Assembly: GCF_000003815.2 (NCBI RefSeq)
Contig: NC_049992.1
Location: forward strand, 16,346,378 to 16,410,377
DNA length: 64,000 nt
From: Branchiostoma floridae
Taxonomy: Eukaryota > Chordata > Leptocardii > Amphioxiformes > Branchiostomatidae
Direction: 5' to 3'
The notes below the pieces were generated by a model that did not search any database, had not been told where the DNA came from, and worked only from the letters and a program-made list of their open reading frames with translations. Each line of letters begins with the position of its first letter. The stretch's first letter is position 1. This document shows positions 12,194 through 25,000 of this stretch, in pieces. The position numbers and the translations under genes were made by a program.

Positions 12194-12993
12194 CTTACAC
12201 AGCAAAATAATTCAACATAAATAAATTAACCTTACCAGTTCCACGGGCAGCTTCTGATCCCATGTTCTTCAAGTATTTATCCCCACACCTGAGGTTTAAA
12301 TATACTTTTTACCATTTACCATGTGCATGGCTTTATCACTTGTTCACAATCTACAAAGAGGGGGTAATAGTCTGAGAATAATTACTACAGCAGTATGTGG
12401 TAAATTGTAATTAAAATAAAATGCGAATATAGTGAAAACATTGTTCACAAGTACTTGTGATGAAATGGATGCTTTCGCTCCTATGATTAATCCCTGATCT
12501 AAAATTGTTTTAGAATTGCTATTCTTTTTACATCTTACCTCAATTGTAGGTGCAGAGTTGCAATGTATGGGGTTATGGGTCTCAGACTTGCATGTTACAA
12601 GCAAGGTTTACAAATAGGGACTAAGGCATGAGTATCAAACTGGCGAACAGAATTAATTAACTATATAGACATTACTGAGTCATTAACAAAATACAACATT
12701 TTTAATTTGCAAATCACAGTCTGTCTTTGTCATATCATTTCTTACCAATGTATATTATTGCATACTATTGTAAATGACATGAATGCACATACATGTAGTC
12801 AACATAAACATTTTCTTAAAGCACCAAATACAAATCCAACTTAAAATCAGCTTTGTAAATAGGAATCTTAAAATATGATACAATGTATATTAATTTCTAT
12901 CTTGTATTAAAATTTGATGGTCAATCTTATGTCCAACACGTTTAGTTTCCAACAAACACTAGTAGTAGAAATATCATCTATTTCAAGCTGTTG
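12194..12993. other. Shared 3' region between convergent WFDC1-like and PEX2 genes
   Basis: About 800 bases between the two stop codons, holding both 3' UTRs. Read on the minus strand, ATTAAA at 12701-12706 is a possible PEX2 polyadenylation signal. No other feature is seen. Confidence 0.5.
12220..12225 (+). terminator. Polyadenylation signal AATAAA, WFDC1-like gene
   Basis: AATAAA within ..caacataaataaatt.., 27 bases after the terminal TGA. This gives an unusually short 3' UTR. The convergent PEX2 stop codon is only about 770 bases further on. Confidence 0.5.
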
Positions 12994-13098
12994 TTATGAC
13001 GACATGATGGTGACCGGAACACTGTTGACTGGCCTGATCTGATTGGCTGGCTGGGAACAGGTTGGACAGCTGAAGCCTGGATCTGCCAGCTGATTGGC
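12994..13098 (-). CDS. PEX2: PEX2 coding exon 8 (end of RING and stop)
   Basis: After ..ttgctgcag it reads ANQLADPGFSCPTCSQPANQ, giving the last two RING cysteines (CPTC), then a short tail ending IMSS and TAA. It matches the vertebrate SNFLADVNFTCPLC. It lies 6.5 kb from exon 7, across an intron crowded with mobile elements. Confidence 0.92.
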   Translation of the reverse strand, partial: ANQLADPGFSCPTCSQPANQIRPVNSVPVTIMSS

Positions 13099-16000
13099 CT
13101 GCAGCAAGATAAGAGAAGTGCACTTTTGATCAGATGACATGCAAAAGTTATCAACCTGAGGCAAAAACATTCAATACAAGTTTTCAGATCATAATTCTAT
13201 TCATGACCTATTTCCCTGTCAATTTCTTTTCAGACACATACTTATTACATTTTTCAACAGATCATATCACTTTTCTGTTGCACACACACACATACTATAA
13301 AATCTCTGGACACTGTCATACCTGAAAGCCTGATAAATTTAACCAGGCCTCCCTAAAGTCTATAAATGGTATGACCCGGAGGTCAGATGCCTTGGTTGAA
13401 TTGACCAGGGTGTTGGGTAGAGTTGACTGGGCCAAGTTCGGGGCCAAGTAAGGGCAACAGATAAAACCTATAGCAAACAGTTGAGAAGGCCTAAAATACC
13501 TCCTATAAACAAACTTTGAGGTGAGAATGTGTGGAAAAAAATACAATCTATACTTCCTAAGAATTAGTTCAACAGGTATGCACCTACATATAAATCATAA
13601 ACAAGGTCTGGTGTAAAGGCATGTTTAGAAGCATTTATTGGATTGCGTTTCTGATTTGACGATTTGATGATGTCTATGTACCAATTTTTTTTCCTATTTT
13701 CTCCCGGGCCTCTTGAAATCTACAATCAGGTCTGTTGTGCCAGGCACTTCCCAGATGTCAAAAGATTGAATGAATAGGTAAATAAATAAATAAACAAACA
13801 GGACAACAATTTTAGTCTGCTTATATCCTTAGCCACCAAATCTCTTGCCTTGGTTTGAAGAAAACCAGTTGTAGTTCTTCAACCATTCTTGCAGCATTGT
13901 CAAAGCCCCTTCGAAATGGAACTGCTGAGAGCAAGGGAAACTACCATTTTTGTATCCGTGACTTGTAGTACTGAAACAGCCTGTGACAGTTTGATGGTGA
14001 CAGGGAGAGTAAACTTGGCTAGTTAACAGTTCCACACCTCCCACTTACTAACCCACTAAGGTACTATATAGATAAAGACTGACACATTGCGTGACTCCCT
14101 GGCCCAGAGCAGTACAACTTTGACAGGCAAGGAATGTTGGATGAGACTTTGGAAGTAAGATTTGAAGAGCTGCCAAAAACCTTGATTTAAAAGAAATGAA
14201 CCATGGAAGACACTGGGAGATATGCTCCTACTTGGGATAAGACTTTCCCATGACTTCTTTGCCCCTTAGCGCCTGATGAATTCCGTAATGTGTCGATACT
14301 ACACAATTCTACAAGACGGGTCATAAGAGAACTGGAAACACATGTAGTACAATGCATACATAAAAGAAGGAACTGTAAAGAGTTCTATATTCTACGAGGT
14401 ACACACATTACATTATCAGTTGTAAGGAACGGAGTCAAGTGCTGGAAAGATGAAGATTGTAACAAGCTACTAACAGATGAAACATTAGTTTAATAGGACT
14501 CTTGGATTGATAGTTTCATCGATGAGAAGTTACTGTCCTAGCATTTAACGTTTCACTGGAATTTGCCAACCTGCCAGTATTGAGCCTTTGCCAATGGCTA
14601 CATTTACAGAATTAAGAGCCAAATGTTGCCCAGGTGAATTCCTTACTACTTTGGGATATCCTGGAAGCCATGATTAGCATCTCATGCAGCTTCTTCCATT
14701 ACTCTCAAATCCTACAGCTGTCAAGAGACACCAAATATCTCCTCTTGAACCCTGTTCACCTGTGGTTAATTGAAACCATGCTTGGCACAATTCCAGCTTG
14801 CAAGATGTTATAAAAAGTATTATTACAGACATCTCTGATCTCAGGAAAGATAACCTCTGGATGGGAGGGTTCCAAAGAGGTTTTTCAAAACACTTTTGCT
14901 GATCTTATCCTTTCAGTCTTATTGTATAGAATGAATTGTACTATGCCATGGACTATTAACCAGGGTAGCAACCTTTGGGAGCAGACCAAAGCTAACAAGG
15001 CTGGGCTCCAGGCTAATAGAGCTATTCGATTCAATAGACATTTGTAAGGAGTGTAGTCAGGATATTTTTTGAAAATGAAAAAGAAATTGTGCATATAATA
15101 CAGGATATTAAATTGTTCTTCCAGGTATCAGAAATGAAGAGTATTGGAAGATCAAGTGGGGTGTTTTAAAATACACAAACATGTACTACTACAAAGTGAC
15201 TTGAGGGAAACCTTACAAGCTATTATAACAGGTATAGAAACCCTCAATATTGCAAAGAGGCATGATACAAAAAACTCCATGTTCAGCCTCTGGCATGCCA
15301 AGTTCAACCACAACATGAAATCTCAAGTTCAAGTTTAACCACCCAATCAGCTGGTGTGCATTTGTTCTCATTTTTCCTACTGACTGGAAGGCAAAAATCA
15401 GGTCACAATCATTTGGTTCCCATTGAGGTGATCTACCACAGAATTACACCTTCTAACCTTGCTGATTGAAACCAGCAGGAGATAGAATAACAGATATCCT
15501 TAGTGGCTGGCAAGATTTATCCTCCTGGAAAATGCAAAGTGACAAGTTTGGGTGGAAACTTGTCTTATGGAATTGAACCGGTACCTTTGTCAGATCTGGG
15601 GAGGGGGAAAGGCCACCTGTGGAAATGATGTTATTCCCTATACTTTGTGATTAGGTTATCATAAAATGTCAGGGGTTTAGAGGGGGAGATAGGAGAAAGG
15701 AAGAACTAGAAAAGGGTCTGCATATACATGTAGTCCCGACAATGTTTTATGCCGAATTCAGAAAAAGTATGTATTGCGCTCACTACATTTGGTCACTTCA
15801 CTACAAAAATAATTGTCTTTCCCGTGTTCAGTCACCAAAATATCAAGATCATAGCACATTCTGGTCAAAAGATACAAAACAGAATTTCTGCTGCAGTACC
15901 AAGGTCACATACCAGGAGGCCCAAAATTGACCTTGACCTTCATCTTTCTAACACCTACCCACATATTAATAAATACATGTGTGTAACATCGTAATCCATC

Positions 16001-19000
16001 TAGAGGTTCTTAAATTATGCTGACTACAAAAATCGAAACACAGATAAACAGACAGACACACCTAAAACTACATGTATATTTCTATTTTCATGGAGATAAT
16101 TACATTGAACAAAATGGCTTCCCTACAAAAATAGCTTGCCCATCCCTCACAGTATCAGTATACAGAGATGGCGCATGAAGGCCCACTAGAAGCCTGCTGT
16201 AACCCTAGCTAGTTTGCCATGCTTTAAGGTCTCATTGATGAGTTTCTTCTTCCCATAGACTTCTATGTATTAATTCGTGGTTTAAATGGGCGCGTTCATA
16301 ATGAAGCTACGTGAAATTTCAGCAGATTTTTCATTCTATGTCGAGCACATTTACCCTATATCGTGGGAAAAAATTGCCAGTGTAAACTATACGTAGGAAC
16401 TTTTTTTATAGCAATTACAAACTACGATTAGTCAATCCCCACAAAAGGCACTTTTTCGCTGCTACAGTACAACCGCACCACTCAGAACCCACGACTGTGT
16501 ACCTCCGACCTAGCGCGCGGCTGCTAAACTTTACCTGCTAATTTCTTCAGTTACAAATAAGCTTTCACCAATCTAACTTTTGAGATCAGTTCCGCTGGCT
16601 AAAAGGGAATTTCTCACCGCTAAAAACATGCGTCCGTGCAGCCGTTCATTTTTGGCTCGGATCTCTTTTAGGGTGTCCACTCGCGGAGTAATACATCAAT
16701 GAGACCTTAAGTTTAATGTATTATTGAAAAAATCTATCAAAGAAAAGAATGTCGTTTTCTTCATCATCTCTGAAAGTTTGGGTGTCTTACGTTAATGAAT
16801 TAGCCTCTGGGAGGTAATTAAGTACGAGATCATGATAGGCATGAAAGCACCACCTAGCGGCGGACAAAGGCCAATGTTGGACAAAGTGCAAAGGCGTCGA
16901 GACGGACGCTTTTGACGTGTTGCAAAGACTCATTAGATCAGTCTGTGTATGAGTTTGACTGAGTAGTGTTCCCTTTGTGACTTTGTCTTTGTTTAATTGG
17001 AATATATCTCAGAGAATAGTCGTGTAAGGGATATCAGCACGAAAGGCACGACGAGATTCATCCGGATCTTTCTACGTAAAATAAACGGTTCTATAGAGGA
17101 TCGGGTGAAGGTACTATAGCTCATAAAGTCAAAACAGAGCTTAACGACAAGAAATTGATGTTAGCTGCGTTTCAAGCTCCCTTATACCAGAGGCGGGCAA
17201 GCCGAATTGAGCCTTTCTGATTGGCCTTTTATAGGTGTCGCCTAGCCCGGGGTTTGGGGGGGGGGGGGTGTTGGAGGGGCGTTCGAGAGAAGGCGGTGAT
17301 TGCAAAAAATAACTTGGATGTAGTTTGCATCAAGAAAGATAGCTTTAGAACCTTGGTCCTCTTCCAAATGGCTTCTATATCCAGTAGAGTGTGATACAAG
17401 AAAAATAACAATAGTAACGCCCCTTGGAAATGTAGACCCGTCCGTTACCATGGTAACGGAAATAGGTACACGGCGTAATCTGCAGCCAAAAAATGCGGGG
17501 TGGCGCCCGGTTATAAACCCTTTTCAAATTTTTGCTCCAGTGCTATTCCTTGATTTTTTATGAATATTTTTCATTTTTATTTAAGGTCTCATTGATGAGT
17601 TTCTTCTTCCCATAGACTTCTATGTATTAATTCGTGGTTTAAATGGGCGCGTTCATAATGAAGCTACGTGAAATTTCAGCAGATTTTTCATTCTATGTCG
17701 AGCACATTTACCCTATATCGTGGGAAAAAATTGCCAGTGTAAACTATACGTAGGAACTTTTTTTATAGCAATTACAAACTACGATTAGTCAATCCCCACA
17801 AAAGGCACTTTTTCGCTGCTACAGTACAACCGCACCACTCAGAACCCACGACTGTGTACCTCCGACCTAGCGCGCGGCTGCTAAACTTTACCTGCTAATT
17901 TCTTCAGTTACAAATAAGCTTTCACCAATCTAACTTTTGAGATCAGTTCCGCTGGCTAAAAGGGAATTTCTCACCGCTAAAAACATGCGTCCGTGCAGCC
18001 GTTCATTTTTGGCTCGGATCTCTTTTAGGGTGTCCACTCGCGGAGTAATACATCAATGAGACCTTAAGTACCAAGGATGGTGAATCGTACATACCTGAGG
18101 AAAGACAACATTTTGAGCTTGTGTTTATTTTCATCTTGCGACCTTTTGTAAGTTGCTTAAAACTGGTTGGCAAACATGAGGTACTAGAAATGGATAGGAT
18201 CGGGGGGGACACCAGAAATAAGCCAGCATGCCAAAGAAAGTCACAGAAAGCAATAGAAGAAACACAATCTTACGCAAAGAGAAATCCAAGTCATGACTTG
18301 GAGGCACCTGTCACAACTAGGTCCTCTCTTTTACAAATAAGGATTCAAATTGCTCCCATGTGTGCTATTGTCAGATGTTAAAGTTTACCATCTCTCACCA
18401 AAGGTTCTAATCCACCTAGCCTTGGAATAAAACCACCACTATTTCCTTTGAGCTACTGTACCAACAGACACTGTTTGGGGCTCTTTTTCTTGGGTACTTT
18501 CCAGCTCCACCATTTATTTGCCTTGGGCACTAAAGCATCTGCTCACAGGAATAGACTTCGTGGAATGCCGTTTGGCAAAGATAGTCTGCTATCTCTAACT
18601 GCTTGATAAACAGACAACTGTGTGAGTGAAGAGACCCCTTTCTGCTACTAATCAAACTGCACCCAACCATGTACATGTGTATTCAACCAAGGACAAATCT
18701 CATGCACTACAGAACTGAATAATTTCCATATCTAAAAACTACATTTAAAGGGGGACGCCACAGTTGGCATATGTGCCCAGACCCCATGGCAAAAGACCTG
18801 AAATGAAAACAAGGCTTTAAACCATTGAAAACTCTTCTTTGTTGGAATTTTGGTGAGTTTTGGTGCGGCTAAAGTAGGAACGACTCTTTATCTATTGAGG
18901 AAAGAAAAAGTGACCTTATTCCCTGTCTTGCAAGGGTTGGATGTTGTGAGGCTTATAGAATTTTCATGCATGTGATGACAGCTTTCTTTCCTCCAATTTC

Positions 19001-22000
19001 CCATAGGTTTAAATGAGCTACAGGTTACTGGAACAGTAGTATATCATTATCAAATCTAACTTTTGAAGAGACCTCTTTTTGCTACTGATCTAACTGCATC
19101 TAATAACCAGGCTTTCTATCAAAGATACTGCCTATAAACTCCTAAATCATGTATCAGCATTTGAGAACTGAATGCATCACCTATTCCAAAAGAGGCTATA
19201 TATTTGTACATAAGGGATACAAGTAAAAACCTGTAGGATACCATAACATACAGTCCGGTCCGGAAAAAACGTATTGAATAATATCTTGGCCCAGGTATGG
19301 CCAAAAGGTTCACAAAACATATCAACGCAGTAATTCAATGTATTGATTAGCTATACTATACCTAACTGATTAGCTATACAGGGGTGTCTGTGTGGCGCAA
19401 CGGTTAGAGCGTTGGAATCAGAATCAGTATGTCCTGAGTTCGATACTCGCCATGCCCCTGCCCCCATGACGGTGGAGTGACGCTCACCGAGCCTCACGGC
19501 TAATCTATCTAAAGGTGCCAAAAACACCTACGGATTTGGTGCTGCCAGTGTGTCAACATCTGCACACTTGCCACTAAGACCCGTGAATTTTTTTATTCAT
19601 TAGCTAGCGTCTGTTCAATCAACTTACTTTGATGCAGTAAAAGCAGAAGACATGTTGACAGCCGATGTCGTGAGGGTTGGTGGGCCACTCCCCGCACACG
19701 GCACACTCCTTCAGTTCCACAGGACCTCGCAGGTTCACATCACAGTCCTGCCGCCCTGAACCTAGCAGCTGATTCGTCACAACATTCTTCCATCTCCTGA
19801 TGTTGATCAAGGGTAGCAGAAAGAACAGGAACTCCTGTGGAGGTCAAAGAAAGGGTTGGAAATACAAGTATGTGGATAGTCACACAAAAAGTTAACCCAA
19901 ATCCATTGTGAAGGCGGTATTATTTTTTGTTCTTCTGCATGTCTGTGCTTGTGGGACCGCGTAGCGCAGCAGCAGTGTGTTTGCCTCGTGACCGAGATAC
20001 AGCATAACATGTTGATACAGCATAACATGTTGTGCTGCCCCTACGGCTGATTAAAAGGCTATGGGACTACTACTAATACTACTACTTCTATGTCTGTGTT
20101 TTTTTTTCTTTATGTCTGTGCTTTTTTTTTTCTTTTCTGCATGTCTGTGTTTCCGACGTTCTTTGGCTAGCATAACTCCTGAAGCTATGCATAGATCGTA
20201 ATTATATTCAATATGTGAGTAGGTCTTGTTAGAAATACATTAAAACATCTTGTTGAAAATTAACCCCAAAATTTCATGTTTTTGGAAATGAACTTAAGAA
20301 GAAAGGAATGCAAACTCACTGCAAATCCATGCCACAGCAACTCCCTGGTCATGTACTCAAAGCTGACCTGTAAAAATTGTTCAAAAACAGGTTAACCTCA
20401 TCTTTAGTCAACATGTTAAGTGTTTCCGACAAAAGCTCATAACAAACTGAACTGAACCTAACTCAACAAGTTGGAAAACTTCATCATATAACTATCAAAT
20501 TAAAGGTAATAAAAAATCATGAAATGATCTTTGATACTGTGTCAAAATACATTTGATCAAGGAACAATCATTATGGTTATGTGATCAAAACCAAATCAAG
20601 GTTTGAAACTTTTTGTTAGGTTGATCTACCTACATTCAACCTTAAGAATGTGCACAACATTGAAGCTTTGTGCTATATGATCAACATGCAAGTAAATGAC
20701 AGTTTGAAAGGAACCTGCTAGGGAGGTCGCCCTATATCACAATGGTTAAGACTTCTTCAAATTCTGCAACTACTGAAAAATTCAGCCATAATAAAATAAA
20801 ATAAAGCAATCCCATAGGACCTATTAAGAAGTGCCAATGTGGAATGGTGGTATTGAATGTGTGAGTAGTTCTTTCCTTGAAGAACGATTGATTCATACAT
20901 ACTCCACAACCTACAAATGGAGCTAGCATGCAGCCATGGAGTTTGCAATATCTAGTTCATTTTTTAAAGGAAAAATCAAGGCAGTTCACTGTACATGTAA
21001 GCAATAGTGGCATCACCAGATTTCTATGATTCATCGTACAGGTGTTCAAGCTATTTTCCCACCTGTCTGATTGCCTGCTTCCTGTCGTAAACAGGCCGTA
21101 TGGAGAGAGCGCGCTCCAGGAGGGACTGGTACCTGCCCTGCTGCAGGAACACCAGGAAGTTCAGCACAGAGGCAACCTTCAAACAGTTCTCAGCTGTGGT
21201 TAATACCTTAAAAACCTGTGGACGGACAGAAATGTTTGAATAGTACAGTACAGGGTTGTAGCCAGCCTGAAATCATTTTCAGTCCCCTTGATTTTGAATG
21301 GGAATCCTATTGACCACCGAAGGCATGGCATGGTGTTGCACGTCATTTCTAGGGGGTCTGGGTCCCAGAAAAGTTTGAAACCTAGACCCTCTGAAACACT
21401 ATTTCCTGCATTTTGAGGTGCAAATTTTTTCTTGTAGACTAAGCTGTTCAATGTCATCTGTTTTGGTGAGGAAGAACACGTGGGTTTCAGCTGTTTTATA
21501 TCTTTACATATCAATTTTTGTCTGTCCCTGGGGACGGAAAGGGGAAAACTTTTTTCAGTCCCCAACTGCAAAATTCCTTCAAAGGACTGAAGGACAGGTG
21601 CTGGCTACAACCCTGGTACAGTATATGGAGAGGATACATTAAAAACATGCACAGAAGCAACGTGTATGGAGACAATATATGTACAGTGTACTTTAAAAAC
21701 CTTTGGACAGAAAAAACATTTATTGTATGGTCATAATACCTGTGAACGAACACAATGTGGATGGAGACAATAGTTTAAAAGCTATGGACAGAAACAATAA
21801 TAAAATAGTGTATGGAGACAATAGCTTAAAAACCTTTGAACAGAAACAATAATAAAATAGTGTATGGAGACAATAGCTTAAAAACCTGTCAACAGAAATA
21901 ATGTGTATGGAGACTATACTTTAAAAACCTACAGACAGAAACAATGACTAAATAAATAAGACTTGTATAGAGACAGTATCGAAAAATCTGTGAAGGAAGG

Positions 22001-25000
22001 ACATAAGGATGAAATAGTGTGTGGAGAAAATACCTTAAAAACCCATCAAAATAGATTATGTTTAAAAACCTGGAGATAGAAACAAAGGCCAATTGGCGTA
22101 TGTAGGGAAATGATGCTTAAATTGCTTGGTGAAGACTTACATTTAGTATCAAATTTAACAAAATTTGAAATCAGCTCTTCATGATTGTGACTTTTAAACC
22201 CTGTACTCGGAATGTACATGTATGCCACACATAAACACTTAGACACTTTTTATCCTAGGAGAATGTGATATTTGCAAAACACGATAAACTTTGAATATGA
22301 ATACCTTACTATAGATTTAGGCCAGAAGTAAAGACAGACATCACAGTTTATAAGGTGAAACTCAACTGTCCCTGACAAGTACAGATTTGGTGACAACAGA
22401 AAGTTAACATAGAGCTTTCGCACGCACCCGGAACTCACCGGAGATTCCCGACCAATAACCGTTGATGATTGATTCTTGTTTGAATTCTCACCAGTGCCTA
22501 ACTAGGGGGGTCAACAAGTAACAGCGCGCGTAGGACGAAATGTTTGTAGGCTAATTCTCTACGTTGCAAACGTGAAATAATGACACAAAAGTGTCAAAAA
22601 GTAGTAGTAAATCTGAGATTTCTTAGTTCTAGAATATTTCAAATTTGAGCGCAAATAACTGCGTAGTAGACCTTTAACTTGTCTACTGACAAAGTTGTCC
22701 TGTCCACCCAACTTCCCAGAATTCCAAAAAAATGACCAAGTAGTTTTTACCCATCACTTACATTGCATTTAAGACACCTAAGAAGAAGATAATGACTTAT
22801 ATTCAACTAAAATGAAGATGTACAGAAAAATTTCCACACTTCTCAATTTCTTAATGGTTGAAATCCGACAGACAACACGGTTTCAGTAACACATTGTCAC
22901 TATGTTCACATTCCAGCACACATCTCGAGACACCTACATGTAAGTGCTAACTCCAGTTCAATGAACTATAATTGGAATACCACAGCTCAATGGTAGCAGT
23001 AGCAGACTAGCATTAGTGGTGTTAGCCAAATTTTAGAACTGATCCTACGAGTGTTCTAGCCAGCTTGAAATTTTTTTCCGTCCCCTGGATTTTGAATGGA
23101 AATCCTGTCGAAGGCGTAACGGTCCAAAGGGGTCCGGGGGCATGCTCCCCCATGAAAATTTTGAAATCTAGACCTGATGAAATGCTATTGCCTTTATTTT
23201 GTGGAGCAAATTTTGCTGGTAGACATAGCTTGGTACAATCATTCAACCTCCTTGGTACAATCAATATCTTTACATGCTGATTTTTGTCTGTCACAGAGGA
23301 CGGAATGGACAAAATTTCTTTTTCGTCCCCTGCATCAAAATTCATCAAAAGACGGAAGGACGAATGCTGGCTAGAACCCTGGATCCTACTCTACTATAAG
23401 CACCTGGCATGAGAAGTTAAACAAACATTGTAACAATGAACTGTGTTGTTTAAATCAATTTTCTGAAGCTAGGAAGTAGAAGATTTTGATAAATTGCAAC
23501 ATCCTAATTACACCTTGAGAACAGCGGTAGTACTTTCAGAAAGTACCGACTTGACTGGTGTACTGACGCTTGTCTCTATGGCAACCATGCCGTCAACAAT
23601 GAATTTTTTGTTCTTTTGGGTTCAATTTTTCTGTCATTATTTTCCAACCACCCTTTGTCCCATGTGTTCTTGTTTGTAAATCCTCGCCAGGGCTTTAAAG
23701 TTTAAAGCCCACGCTAAGTCACACATTGGAAGCTAGCGGTAGTACTTAACACACCATCAAATTGAAGACACCAACCCAGAATACGGCTTCTTGTTCCCTG
23801 AGCACAAATTACAGACCTCTCTGGTGTTGATATTGTTCTTTTGGGTCACTTACAGGGAATTACCACCTCTGAAACACTGTAATTTCAGGGGCTGTTTGAA
23901 AAATTGCACTAAGTATAGGGCAACTGTTTTACAGCAAGACTTTAACCCCCTTTACTTCTGTAGTATGAAAGGTGTAATGTCTGAAGTAATTGAAATTTTA
24001 TGTCCAAAGAAGGGAGGGAGAAGCGAAAAAATTCTTTGAAGAGGTTCAGTCATGTATAAGTAAGTCAATAGAATAATTCTTCTATCATCCACTTTGAAAA
24101 CACGTAAAACACATCAAATTTGGAGGTATTTTACGTGTTTTCAAGAGTCACAGATTGAAGAATTATTCTATAGACTTGAAAATTCTGTGGCACTTCTCAA
24201 CACACCTGCTCCAATTTCTTGAAACTGTACACTGAAACTAAAAAAGGCCTAGATTATGCAAGTCAATGATTTTTCTCCTGAATACTAAAATTACCTTGTA
24301 GGCTAGACCAAATGAGTCATACTAAGAATGATTCTGAAAATCCTTGATCAAATTACTTTTTCCTTTCATCACGATTGCAACAGTGTGAAGTCCAGTCAGC
24401 TTTGTTGTGCCCTTTTCTTAAAAGCACTTGATGGTACACTGGTCTGTAGTAGGATTTAACTGTAATTTTCAACACAACAGAAAAGTGGGACTTAACCAAA
24501 TATGAATATCTGAATATCCCCAATCAACTTACTATATCATTAAGATTGCAACAATACATAGTGGAATCAAGGTAGCTTTGTTAACGTTGTTTTTGTGCCC
24601 TTTACTTAACAACACCTGTATACTGGTCTGTAAGTGTAACAAGATTCAATTGTAATTTTCAACACAACAGAAAAGTGGGACTTAACCAAATATGAATATC
24701 TGAATATCCCCAATCAACTTACTATTTCATTAAGATTGCAACAATACATAGTGGAATCTAGGTAGCTTTGTTGTTTTCGTGCCCTTTATTTAAAAGGACC
24801 TGATGGTATACTGGTTTGTAACAAGATTCAATTGTAATTTCCAACAAAACAGCAAAGTGGAACTTAACAACCAAATTTGACTGATGCTGTTCAGTCAAAT
24901 TTGGGTTAAGTCCCACTTTCCGGTTGTGTCAGAAATTACACTTAAATCCTACAAAATTATTTCTACCAAAGACGTTGTTTCTGCCAACACAGATAACAGC

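Noticed and set aside
19382-19456. Possible true tRNA gene
   Set aside because: A- and B-box-like segments and a pairable acceptor exist, but the anticodon arm is not normal and the sequence continues into a SINE body.
21200-21571. Open frame on the minus strand resembling another at 23022-23348
   Set aside because: The similarity arises because both lie in copies of the same non-coding hAT MITE; neither contains transposase motifs.
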